DNA from: Diphasiastrum complanatum
Lineage: Eukaryota > Streptophyta > Lycopodiopsida > Lycopodiales > Lycopodiaceae
Assembly: GCA_029204225.1 (NCBI GenBank)
Contig: CM055099.1
Location: forward strand, 54,883,373 to 54,947,372
DNA: 64,000 nt
Direction of reading: 5' to 3'
The position numbers and the translations under genes were made by a program. Below the pieces are notes generated by a model, which did no database searches, was not told the origin of the DNA, and saw only the letters and a program-made list of their open reading frames with translations. Below are positions 24,501 through 32,672 of this stretch, piece by piece. Each line of letters begins with the position of its first letter. Within the stretch, counting starts at the first letter, position 1.

Positions 24501-26045
24501 TTGATAAACAATTAGTCCAACTTGGGCCATAGATTTGCAGAATGTACCTGATAGGTGATATGCTCTCAAATGTGCTCAGATAGTTGTCTTTCTGAGCTTG
24601 TTTCAATATCATCAACTGTCACTTGCAAGAATTAAATCAACGAACTGTTTGCCTGTGGTGGTTTGCAGGCATTGGAAGCCATTGAGGAACTCCGTAAATC
24701 TGTCGATACTCTTATTGTAATACCCAATGACAGATTGCTTGATGTTGTGCAAGAACAAACACCGTTGCAAGAAGCTTTTCTGTTAGCAGATGACGTTCTT
24801 CGTCAAGGTGTACAGGGAATTTCAGACATTATCACTGTAAGTGATTGTTAACCTGAAAAATGTGCCTAATCTGATCTCCAGGTCTCAGACCGCGGAAATA
24901 GACGTACACCATTGCATCTATGATAAATTCAGTTGCCTATTCACCAGTCAATTTGAATTGGGTCAACATGAATCATGATTCAAATCAATGGAATGTTTTT
25001 TTCCAAGTTCAAAGTGTTCTATAATCTTCTGATTTGAGAAAAACTTAATGGATTCCAAAATCCGAATAACAATGAAATTTAATCTGAGTATTTTATGTAG
25101 AATCAGGTTTCCAAAAAATCAATTCATTTCATTTCTAATTGGTTTGGAGGGCTTCAAATCATGCTTTCTTGTCTCTATGTTCAGTTGGAAACTTGACAGA
25201 ATGGCGAGTAATTGTTTAAGTGGGTATGTGACATGTGTCCAATCAGATTCCAGGTCTTGTTAATGTAGACTTTGCAGATGTGAAAGCTGTCATGACAAAT
25301 TCCGGCACTGCAATGCTTGGAGTGGGTGTGTCAACTGGGAAAAATCGTGCTGAAGAAGCTGCTCAACAAGCCACTTCGGCACCTTTAGTTGAGCGATCCA
25401 TTGAGCGGGCCACTGGTGTTGTATACAACATTACTGGAGGGAGAGATCTTACATTGCAAGAGGTCAATCGAGTCTCTCAGGTACTATAGCTGTGCTACTG
25501 TTTTGAAGTTTGCCATCTTTGGAGCCTAATGTGAAGCATAGATATTTGATTTGCATCATCTTTCACTTGAAGACCACTTTCATAGTAGACACTGATGCAT
25601 TGCTGCCAAGTTACCAGTTGATTTGTATCACTGGTCAACTTGATTCTTGATTAAAATTTGATGTCATTTTTTTTTCAATTTTGAATTGTTCTATAACAAA
25701 ATGATAAATGAAAATCAAATCAAAAAGTGGTTTCAAAGGTTGGAATCACAAATCTTTGTTACTATGGTCTGTTGAGTTATTTCTGCAAAATTCCAGGTTG
25801 TGACGGGTTTGGCCGATCCTTCAGCAAATATAATTTTTGGTGCCGTAGTTGATGAAAGATATGATGGAGAAGTTCGTGTAACCATCATCGCAACTGGTTT
25901 CTCCCAAACATTCCAAAAAACTCTCATAGATCCCAAGGCTGCCAAACGAGAAATGCAGCAGATGAAAGGAGTGGAACTTCCATGGAAGAGGGTTCCGGTG
26001 GCATCGAGGTTTTCTCAAGGACTCAGTGGAAAAGGGTATTTGTAA
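3084..26045 (+). CDS. FtsZ1: Plastid division protein FtsZ1 (six exons, 453 aa)
   Basis: Tubulin-like GTPase that assembles the stromal Z-ring for chloroplast division. Exons: 3084-3464, 12356-12455, 24263-24492, 24669-24836, 25247-25480 and 25797-26045; every junction is GT-AG and the phases agree, giving 453 residues, close to the usual FtsZ1 length. Residues 1 to about 95 are Ser/Thr/basic-rich and look like a plastid transit peptide. GGGGNN (111-116) is the first nucleotide-binding loop, GGGTGSG (197-203) is the tubulin/FtsZ signature, and NVDFAD (299-304) is the T7 catalytic loop. The C terminus lacks the extended conserved tail of FtsZ2, favouring FtsZ1. The start was chosen because the frame upstream is only GAGC-rich leader. 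Introns 1 (8,891 bp) and 2 (11,807 bp) are filled with transposons; introns 3-5 are short. No exon is damaged, so it is probably functional if the long introns are spliced. Confidence 0.93.
3465..4840. other. FtsZ1 intron 1, left part without gene
   Basis: After the donor CAG|GTACAC this stretch shows no convincing protein homology. It contains a T-rich and G10-containing patch near 4590-4650. Small open frames here are short and without motifs. Confidence 0.5.
4850..5588 (+). pseudogene. hAT-superfamily transposase relic (DUF659-like)
   Basis: Read across frames, the plus strand gives a series of segments in the order of plant hAT transposases. [12 protein letters not shown] stretch near 4866 matches the conserved G-C-x-x-M-x-D-x-W-T-D block. 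A VVDTS segment follows near 4967, then an [11 protein letters not shown]-like segment and an [19 protein letters not shown]-like segment that fits the usual TPCAAHCIDLML block. A tail near 5457-5588 ([32 protein letters not shown]) fits the region before the dimerisation domain. Frameshifts and stops interrupt it repeatedly. I could not locate terminal inverted repeats. It ends immediately beside the LTR remnant at 5592. The call rests on motif order from memory of the family. Confidence 0.6.
5592..7226 (+). mobile_element. Small non-coding LTR retroelement with truncated 5' LTR
   Basis: About 66 bp at 5592-5657 matches 7161-7226 and both copies end in cgtctca, as LTR 3' ends. Immediately after the first copy lies a primer-binding site for initiator tRNA-Met (5659-5670). 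A polypurine tract (6737-6749) precedes tgttacgtcc, the presumed LTR start at 6750, giving a 3' LTR of about 477 bp (6750-7226). The internal part is only about 1.1 kb and has no open frame resembling gag or pol, so it would depend on proteins of another element. The left LTR keeps only its last 66 bp; upstream is the hAT relic. Confidence 0.65.
5659..5670 (+). promoter_or_regulatory. Primer-binding site (tRNA-iMet type)
   Basis: The sequence TGGTATCAGAGC, complementary to the 3' end of plant initiator tRNA-Met, sits one base after the presumed LTR end at 5657. It marks the start of minus-strand priming for the small LTR element. Confidence 0.75.
7270..7642 (-). repeat. Probable 3' LTR of the decayed gypsy copy
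   Basis: On the minus strand this begins TGTTACGAGCCCGTGAC at 7642, almost the same start as the LTRs of the nested gypsy (TGTTACGAGCTCGTAAC). It is fused directly to the middle of the integrase reading frame, so the integrase C terminus, chromodomain and polypurine tract are deleted, apparently at the short shared word around TGT. The left edge is uncertain. Confidence 0.45.
8857..9340. other. Insertion of unknown origin in the gypsy relic
   Basis: RNase H homology breaks between the SQKLEPAQ-like segment to its left and the DASDFVVG segment to its right. The roughly 480 bp between them has no open frame with homology. Its length and non-coding character would fit a solo LTR or small non-autonomous element, but I could not define matching ends. 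Confidence 0.5.
10077..10118. repeat. Perfect 17-bp fold-back in gypsy RT
   Basis: Bases 10077-10093 are the exact reverse complement of 10102-10118 around an 8-nt loop. The right arm is ordinary RT coding sequence (compare the related element near 17378-17390). The left arm replaces the expected sequence, so it is a templated inverted insertion. Confidence 0.85.
11640..12355. other. FtsZ1 intron 1, right part without gene
   Basis: No recognised protein or RNA gene. It runs to the acceptor GCTCACAG before exon 2 at 12356. Confidence 0.6.
12461..12536. repeat. Compound microsatellite (CT)20(CA)18
   Basis: A pure CT run changes to a pure CA run, starting only about 5 bp after the exon 2 donor of FtsZ1 (TTTAG|GTTCA). 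Open frames across it on both strands are artefacts of the repeat. Confidence 0.97.
12640..13560. other. FtsZ1 intron 2, left part without gene
   Basis: Nothing recognised. I looked here for the 5' LTR and primer-binding site of the copia element that starts at 13582 and found neither, so that element seems truncated at its 5' end. Confidence 0.5.
13582..14326 (+). pseudogene. Ty1/copia gag, 5' half of the split element
   Basis: The frame starts MSSLVESML and carries a copia UBN2-type Gag: [17 protein letters not shown] near the start, [16 protein letters not shown] in the middle and [15 protein letters not shown] near the end. A stop at 14170-14172 interrupts it; the same frame continues as a lysine-rich region to 14326, where the gypsy element is inserted in the sequence cacac. 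The zinc knuckle and the rest of the element resume at 20567. It lies in sense orientation in FtsZ1 intron 2. The start codon is the first ATG of the homologous region. Confidence 0.88.
14327..14684 (-). repeat. 3' LTR of the nested gypsy (358 bp)
   Basis: Starts TGTAAGAGATCC and ends GAGCTCGTAACA on the plus strand. It matches 20199-20561 nearly throughout; the right copy carries five extra bases after gagtaa. Confidence 0.95.
14685..14697 (-). promoter_or_regulatory. Polypurine tract of the nested gypsy
   Basis: On the minus strand AAGGGGGAGGGAG abuts the LTR start TGTTACG, the expected plus-strand priming site. Confidence 0.85.
14696..16534 (-). pseudogene. Gypsy RNase H end, integrase and chromodomain
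   Basis: One reading frame broken by stops. From right to left: RNase H C terminus ([25 protein letters not shown]), an acidic linker, the integrase zinc-binding region ending in [10 protein letters not shown], and the integrase core. Core acidic residues are visible in [16 protein letters not shown] and [29 protein letters not shown] region follows, then the chromodomain near 14730-14830. In-frame stops at about 15926 and 15185 interrupt otherwise continuous homology, and another lies upstream at 16586-16588 in the RNase H segment. These look like point mutations. Normally this polyprotein processes and integrates the cDNA and targets chromatin. Confidence 0.9.
16651..16716 (+). other. Micro-inversion in gypsy RNase H
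   Basis: The element is on the minus strand, but this 66-bp block reads correctly only on the plus strand, where it gives [15 protein letters not shown] followed by AVGAVLT, the conserved start of gypsy RNase H. The related copy at 9340-9543 has the same motif in normal orientation. Read on the minus strand the block ends the 692-aa frame prematurely. Confidence 0.85.
16659..18737 (-). pseudogene. Gypsy gag C terminus, protease and reverse transcriptase
   Basis: A 692-codon frame. Residues 107-120 form the nucleocapsid zinc knuckle [14 protein letters not shown]. The retropepsin motif at 199-204 reads DDGATH where D-S/T-G-A is usual, so the protease may be impaired. RT motifs are intact: [10 protein letters not shown] (447-456), [10 protein letters not shown] (481-490), [10 protein letters not shown] (516-525) and the catalytic FLDDILVYS (544-552). 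The frame ends in the inverted block at 16651-16716. At the other end a single-base frameshift near 18745-18755 separates it from the Gag frame; family members usually read gag through pol without this break. Confidence 0.92.
18742..19452 (-). pseudogene. Gypsy Gag N-terminal part
   Basis: A 236-codon frame beginning [18 protein letters not shown]. It has an acidic, coiled-coil-like start and a Ser/Pro-rich middle. A retrotrans_gag-type region follows ([67 protein letters not shown]). It stops at IFKD; a one-base shift restores the [10 protein letters not shown] continuation in the next frame, so the stop reflects a frameshift mutation. Confidence 0.88.
20183..20197 (-). promoter_or_regulatory. 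Primer-binding site of the nested gypsy
   Basis: On the minus strand TGGTATCAGAGCCAT lies one base inside the 5' LTR and is complementary to initiator tRNA-Met. Confidence 0.93.
20199..20561 (-). repeat. 5' LTR of the nested gypsy (363 bp)
   Basis: Near-identical partner of 14327-14684, ending in GAGCTCGTAACA followed by the target duplication cacac. It should carry the element's promoter; I see no clear TATA box. Confidence 0.95.
20567..23738 (+). pseudogene. Ty1/copia pol, 3' part of the split element
   Basis: Continuation of the copia element after the gypsy insertion. In order: half zinc knuckle (CGHFAFDC near 20593); protease with [10 protein letters not shown] near 20765; GAG pre-integrase ([15 protein letters not shown]); and integrase with an internal deletion between LDLVH and the NGGGEF block near 21320-21365. 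The rest of integrase follows ([32 protein letters not shown]). RT spans 22242-23042 with [11 protein letters not shown] and [13 protein letters not shown], but the catalytic motif reads YVDG instead of YVDD. RNase H lies at 23340-23738 ([40 protein letters not shown]). Frameshifts and stops (for example at 21441 and 22230) make it defective. Confidence 0.92.
23708..24145 (+). repeat. 3' LTR of the copia element (right edge uncertain)
   Basis: A purine tract ttgagggggg precedes TGTTGAAATAAATGCC at 23708, the likely LTR start right after RNase H. The end cannot be fixed because no matching 5' LTR exists in the window. It lies within about 0.5 kb of the FtsZ1 exon 3 acceptor. Confidence 0.55.
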
Positions 26046-27980
26046 GCACAATTTTCTGGTTTGAGGTCGGCTTGTACGATGCTTTTTGAGAAAATCAGCT
26101 TGCAAGCTTTGAGCACTCCGAGCCAAAATTGTACTAGCAATCACTGGAATAAGTGTGCGTGGCGCAAGTGATACTCGTCCTACGATTGTATGCATATGGC
26201 GGCAATGTTTGGGGATCAAGTTTGTACCTTATTGACCTTGGGAAAGGCTTTACTATCAAAATCTTTTTGAGGTGGCGGTGCTTTGGTTATTTGATTTTGA
26301 CATTTTTTTTATGGGGTTGTCTTGAAAAGATGCAACTACCATTGTATAGGTCAGTTTTGGACTATACTTCTCTAGGTGCTATTGATTAGTGACAGTCTCT
26401 TTTTATCAGGATTTGGCTAGAGTGTAGCTTTATTGAGAGGCATTTGGATGTACTCAATGACGAGTCTTTCTCCCTCGATCATTCCAAACTGGGCTCTGGT
26501 CTGACTTTGGCTCTAATTATTTTTCATGTTTTTTTATACTCTTGTCCATTTGATTTAAATCTTACAGGGTCCTGTTGCTTAAGCGAATTTGTTTGAAAGG
26601 CAGGTTGTGAAAGTTGGGGCTTTCATAACTGGCTATTGAAGTTTATAGAAGGTTCACTTTTTTTATTTTCATGGGACTCCTGGGCCAGAATCTATCAGCA
26701 TCACTTTTGGATGTATCTTTTATCAAAATGTAAATAAGCACTAAAAAGTGGATTATTTATGGTTGTTTGGAAGACAATGATGAAAATATGCTTCTTCTGA
26801 GATGGTTAGTTAATCATGTAAAAAGTAGTTGGTTCAAAGTTCTGTGGGACCCAAATTAAAGATTATGACTTTTGGGGAATTAATGTTCATCAGACCTCGT
26901 TGTAGTGAATGTAAAGCCCATTGGTATACCTTAGTCTCTAAAGTCTCCACATAGGTTTAATTAACTACCATTAAGTGGATGATGACAAACTAAATTACTG
27001 TATGGAGTGAATTGTAAAATTAGTCTCTTGTATGCTTCTGTGTAGTGTTCTTGTTTCTACATTTGAACTTGGATTTTGAATTATACCTAGCGAGATTGCT
27101 ACTTTTTGTTTAAAGAAAGTTTCTTTGAATTCTTCTAATATTAGAATCATTATATGTTTGAAGAACCTTGATATTCATTTTATAATTGCTTATGCTTCGT
27201 ATAGACTTCTTGAGTAAATTGAAGTAGATGATGCCTTTACAACACAGTTACTTGTAGTATTAGCTCATAAGAGTATTGGTGGCATAATAGTGTGATATGA
27301 AGACATTTCTTTTGTTCAAGGCCATGTCCACCCTGTACTTTTCTTGAATGGATAAGGATGCAAGTTTGAAGTTGCTTGATCTGTCTAAGGACACTTCTGC
27401 AGTTGATCAAACGAGAATATTGTATGTGAACATTGATTGCACATGTTTATCTCAATCTTGTGACTTGGCGAGCTTTTCTGTATGTTATTGACCAATAAAG
27501 CAATTGGGTATCTTGTACTGTATATCATGTCAATTCTACACATGGTTCCTTATTTGAAATTGGCATGTTGGGGTTTAATGTAGATAAGAGCTTGTTCTCA
27601 TTGTTAAAATGCCCTCGTCATTTTATCACTTAGATACATATAGATTGATCTAGTGTGCAATCGGCAATGAATACTATTTTTTGAATGTTTCAACTTTTTA
27701 ACCCTTTTGTTAAAACATTTAGTCTCGCAACTACGCTTTCCTCCAGCTTTGAGAACTGCATTTTGCCGTCATAGTGGGCCAACCTACTTAAACAGCCCTC
27801 AGATCCTTTTCACTTGGAACTACATGCTAACATAAGATGGGGAATCATGCTAATTTAAGGATGCTCATCTCTTTGCCATTTTGGTGTCATCTAAAATTGA
27901 AACCATTTACTCTCAAGAAAAATAATAAAAATTGCAGGATCGTTGTATTTTCTTCCAGATAGCCCATCTTTGAAAATTTG
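26046..27980. other. FtsZ1 3' flank and intergenic DNA
   Basis: Contains the FtsZ1 3' untranslated region, whose end I cannot place, followed by AT-rich sequence with no recognised gene. Confidence 0.5.
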
Positions 27981-27983
27981 GTG

Positions 27984-28148
27984 TGCACATTCTAAGCTTT
28001 TTAAAATTTGGGTTATTGGTTTGTCATATCTATGAAAAATGAATTGAAATTTTTTGCTTATCATTGTTGCACATTCTAAGCTTTCAAATTTTGGTTTGTT
28101 GCTTTCAGTCATATCTATGAAAAATGAAGTCATGATTTTTGCTTAGTA
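27984..28148. repeat. Two diverged tandem copies, period about 84 bp
   Basis: Both copies start tgcacattctaagctt and contain gtcatatctatgaaaaatgaa. The second carries small indels. Confidence 0.75.
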
Positions 28149-28260
28149 CTTGAAATAGGGTCCAAATGCTTTCTTTGAAATAGTACATCTTTGTACACCA
28201 CAAAATACATTATCTACCTAGTTTTTGTATATCATAATACATGCTTTGAACTCCAAGCCT

Positions 28261-28450
28261 TTGGGCATACCTTTTGGAAATGCTCTCAAATATGAACTAT
28301 AAAGATCTACAATACCTTGATTCCAATAGCACGTATAATTACTATTGGCCTAAAATTGGGCATACCTTTTGGAAATGCTCTCAAATATGAACTATAAAGA
28401 TCTACAATACCTTGATTTCAATAGTACGTATAATTACTATTGGCCTAAAA
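28261..28450. repeat. Tandem duplication, two 95-bp copies
   Basis: The units 28261-28355 and 28356-28450 begin ttgggcatacc and differ at only a few bases, so the duplication is recent. Confidence 0.95.
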
Positions 28451-28553
28451 TTGAGCACACAAAATGGTTCAAAATTCCTCATTCATTTGGTTGCAGGTTG
28501 TCCAAAATTTCAAGTCGGCGGTCTTGAGCATATGTTGCATGCACGCACACATG

Positions 28554-28555
<2 letters not shown>

Positions 28556-28625
<70 letters not shown>
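28556..28625. repeat. Microsatellite (CT)35
   Basis: An uninterrupted CT run of about 70 bp in intergenic DNA. Confidence 0.97.
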
Positions 28626-28627
<2 letters not shown>

Positions 28628-28699
28628 CAAGCATATCACGATGGTGCAATTATATGGTTGTGCAAAATAATTCATAGATAAATTGTGTGAATGAATAAT

Positions 28700-29690
28700 C
28701 ATTCCTTGTTGGCCTACCATTGGCGGAGTTGATAGATCAAATTAATGGTTTGGATATGGGAAAATCTTGCCTAGGCTTCACTGTTGTGATCCTATTATGA
28801 ATCATGGATTTGATGATGCTACAGAGTTGTTTTGTTTTGTAGATTATCATGGCATTTTGCATATGTTACAATATTTGGAGTGTCTTAAGTTGTTCTTGCA
28901 ATTGTGAACACTTGTGATTGAAATCACCACTTGATCGACTGTCCATTTTTTCTATTGTTGTAATATTTCTCTTGGAACAATTTTGTCTTCTTTCAGATGT
29001 TGATATTGTTGGCGATGAAGCATCCCAACCAGCATGAATATTGTTGTTGTTTTTTGCTTGACATAAGTTCAATGGTTCTATTGGACTATTAATAGTGGAT
29101 GAATAATCATTTCTTGTTCACATACTAGTAGTGGTTTTGGTCAATCAAGGCATAATAGTTCAAATATAAGATACACCAGATAGCTAGACATTTCTTGATA
29201 ATATTGTGGCTCAACTGCAACCAAAAGCAATTTTGGTGGTTGTCACGGTTTGCCATTTTGCATTCAATTTGGAAGGTCTCTCCAATGATTTTTGGAACGA
29301 TGGACACTTGTTGCAATCGATCAAATCATCCATCGATTCCTTGTCAGCTATTTTATGACATAGCCAAACACCCTTTGGAAGGTTACTTATTTTTCATACT
29401 GCATAAAATCGATCTTGTGTCTATTTCAACCCAAAGAATTGACTATCATTTGTTTTGGCCCAAGTTGCGATCTCACTTCGATCCAAGAATGACGTTGACA
29501 GTTATCTAATATGTACATAAGTGATCAAGCTTCCAAACGATGGCCATCTACTATAGGACACATCAGGTAGCAGTACTTGATTGTTTGTAATCATTTATTA
29601 GTACTTACAAGTAGTAGGTCACTTCTACAATTGCATCAGAGAAAATTAAGCTTAGAAAAGGGCCTTATAATGATTTTCACGCAGGTTGCT
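28700..29690. other. Intergenic DNA without recognised gene
   Basis: Open frames on both strands (for example 29195-29509) show no family motif. I see no RNA gene. Confidence 0.45.
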
Positions 29691-29844
29691 CAAGTTTACA
29701 ACTTGAAGAGCCAAGCAAACCAAAGAGTGTGAGAGAGGGCTTTGGTAAAATCAAAATGAAGAAGAGTGGGGCAAATTTTTTTAAACACAACATTGGGAAA
29801 AGAGGAAGAGGAACAAAAAAAAACTATAAACTTTGAAAGGGGAA

Positions 29845-30095
29845 GTGGCGCGCCGGGGGGGGGGGGGGGGGGTTTGCACGCCTTGATGGGACCACTTGGC
29901 CTCATAGGGGCCAGGCCCAAGGGGGCAAGCTAGCGCTCCCTTGCCAGTGCGCCCCCCAGAGGAGCTGGTGCCTACGAGGGGGCGCCAGTCGCTGTCGTGT
30001 AGCTCGGAGCCCGGGTTGCATGGCCTAAGGCCCTGAGTAGTGGGTTGGCTAGGCACGTGCCCTAAGGAGGGAGTCCCCCCCCCCTTCCTTCTTGC
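29845..30095. other. GC-rich island with an 18-G tract
   Basis: Bases 29855-29872 are 18 consecutive G, followed by about 200 bp of unusually GC-rich sequence inside AT-rich surroundings, then a C-rich run near 30077-30087. The polyproline frames on the minus strand are by-products. It may be part of the LTR or leader of the copia relic to its right. Confidence 0.6.
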
Positions 30096-30479
30096 CCCTT
30101 CTTCTCAATGGTTATAATGTTTTTTTTTTCTCTTCTTCTTTTCCCACTGTCGTTTTAAAAAAAAATTGCCATAAACTTTTTTGGGTAGCTTGCCAAAGTT
30201 ACTTTGAAGTACACATGTACTTTTACTATTGGTTCAAAAAAGGCTCAAAAGGCTGGAAAAAATAAAAAGCATCTTGACAAAGGCCATTTTGAACTCAAGG
30301 CTACTCTAATGCAAGACAGGAGTGCATTGGTTTTCAAGCCCAATGCAAGGCAGATCGAGACAGATCATCATGTGTACTCTGATATTTTTGAAGATCAATT
30401 TCGCTTTCAAGTTTTTCCAAGAAATCAGCAAAGTCTAATCAAGTAGTAGAACTGAAGAGCAAGGATAAGCCAAGATTGA

Positions 30480-31246
30480 ATTTAGAACCATCATCTTCTC
30501 AACTAACACAACAACTGCTCTACAAATATTGCAAGGGGACATGTCGTATAATCAATTACTATAGAGCACTCAAATATAACAATTAGAAGAAGAAGCAGTT
30601 TCAGCAGCAAGCCCACACTGTTGATAGTAGTAGTAAGTTGCAAGTCAAAATAGTAGATGAAGATGATGCTAAATTTATGGCCAAATCAGAAGAACTCCAA
30701 GATAATGACTCTTGGTACTTGGATTGGAGAGCAACTCATCTCACAACATCGAAGGTGAAGGTACTAACAAACTTAAATTCTAGATCATGATGTCAAGTTG
30801 TCATCTAATGTTCTCAATAGGATAGTCGATTTCGGTCATAGGGTTGAGTTTGATTCTAAAGGCTGCACTATCTTTGACAATTCCTTGCAAAATCAAAATA
30901 TATTGCCACAAATACTACCAAAGAGAAAACTTGGCTCAGAAATCTATTTGCAAACATCAACCTTGCTCAACAACAACCTATTGTTCTTTATTGTGACAAT
31001 CAAAGCATAGTTGCACTATCTTTGAATCCGATATTTCATTCTTGAAGTAAGCATATCGAAATCAAATACCTCTATTTAAGGGAGACAGTGCAGAGCAAGG
31101 AAGTTTCACTATTTTTTGCAGGACAAAATTTATGGCAACATGCTACTTCACAAAAGCTACGTGACTATTAAAAGACAATCATATTAGATTTAATAGTATG
31201 CTTAATCTAAAGATAGAAAATTTTCAAGATCCACATTAAGGGGGAG
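30480..31246 (+). pseudogene. Internally deleted Ty1/copia relic
   Basis: Short recognisable pieces follow in order. There is a decayed zinc knuckle near 30520-30580 (YCK...IINYYRALK); a protease start near 30706 (DSWYLDWRATHLTTS, with D-W-R instead of D-S-G); and a pre-integrase segment at 30798-30890 (NRIVDFGHRVEFDSKGCTIF). RNase H spans about 30985-31200 (VLYCDNQSIVALSLNPIFHS, SKHIEIKYLYLRE, VQSKEVSLFF). Integrase and RT are missing, so it is a large internal deletion derivative. The polypurine tract aagggggag ends at 31246. Confidence 0.82.
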
Positions 31247-31852
31247 TGTTGGATTAATTGTCATAATATCCATGAAAAATTGTGCCTTAATCCAATGCAT
31301 AATAGCTAATAAAAGACAACGTTAATTGAAAGCTTGAAAATTAAAATGTAATATAGCTTCACCAAGTCTAACCTAATATTAGGTTTTACATTAGCTAGCA
31401 TAACGTAAACCTACCCTAAATCAAGATCAGTGAATCATGGAATCATCTTTTCCACCTCTTAGTCCAAAACCACGATTTACTCACTAATTTGCCAATATTT
31501 AGCAATCACATCCACAAGTGGATAGCGCCAAGCCTTGTGCTTATAAGTACAATAAACATGAAGTACACATGTCTCTAATCCACTAGTAAATGTGTTTCCT
31601 ACAAGTTGTAAGTACTTAGGAATTTTGAAAAACTACAAGTTCTGACAAACTGAGAATCAAAATTCTTTTTCAAGATCATTTTTGCTTAATCTAAGTAATC
31701 AAGTTTTTATCACTGGTTGAATTTCCATTATTATTGTTATGCAATTAAATTTATCTTCTTTCATCATTCTTGCTTGTTGGATGCCTAACAAGTGTTTACT
31801 TCCGTTGCCACTGTCCACCCTCACTCTACTTGTTTCATTCCAATTTATGACA
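31247..31852 (+). repeat. Copia LTR (606 bp) followed by a primer-binding site
   Basis: Starts TGTTGGATTAATTG directly after the polypurine tract and ends TTTATGACA. At 31853-31864 follows TGGTATAAGAGC, one mismatch from the initiator tRNA-Met primer site. RNase H on the left and a primer site on the right mean this LTR served as 3' LTR of one unit and 5' LTR of the next. Confidence 0.7.
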
Positions 31853-31864
31853 TGGTATAAGAGC

Positions 31865-32672
31865 TATGTAACAACTCTCTTTATTTAGATTTCCTACAAT
31901 AAGGATCCTCTATTCTAGATAACTTATCCACATTGTAAAAAGTCCTTGAAAGCAATAAGGTGACTTGTCAAAACTCTAACATCAACCTTCTATAGTCAAG
32001 CTCATATACTCATTCTCAATTGCAATAAGTTCTATCATTCGATACGGCAATCAAGAAGATAGCAATGAAGCTTATCATGCCTTTTAAAACACAAAATGTT
32101 TTGCTTGTTTCATTATGTTTCATGATGTGGATAGCAAGAATGTTCTCCTCTTTCGCTTTAAAAACTAGTTAAAGTGAGACAAAATAGTAAAGTGTGCTCT
32201 TGTAACAAATGAAATTTAAAATCTTTCTCTTTTAGAGGAGAAAATTTATTGCATCCTCAAAAATAAGCTATTTTTGATCAGAATGTGTGATACATTTTTC
32301 ATCGTGACCACATAGAGAGTGCATCCTCCATGCAATCACCATATATCTCTATTTCACCTTTTCTCCTGCCATTACCTGCTCTGAATGGACCGCCTTTTGT
32401 CAGGATAGATTCTGTCATCTTTTAAGAGGAAGACAACATTATTTCCTAAGAAAACCCATCAAGCTGTGAAATGTATGTCTATTAGGTGTATAAGTATTTG
32501 ATTGGCTCACGCATGGTGTGGTGGTGTTGCCCACCCACGTTTGCCAAGGCCTATTTCAGAAAAAAAGAAAACTGTATAAGCATATGGATTTATTGGTATG
32601 AACACAGTCACTGTGTTGGAGTGGTTCTAACTTCTGTTGTAGTATACAAGGATGAAGAATGGGGTCAGCTGC
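31865..32672. other. Leader remnant and transporter 3' flank
   Basis: Sequence after the primer-binding site shows no recognisable gag. The right part should contain the 3' untranslated region of the minus-strand potassium transporter. Confidence 0.45.

Noticed and set aside
29696-30056. Polyproline minus-strand frames
   Set aside because: They come from the G18 tract and GC-rich island, with no homology.
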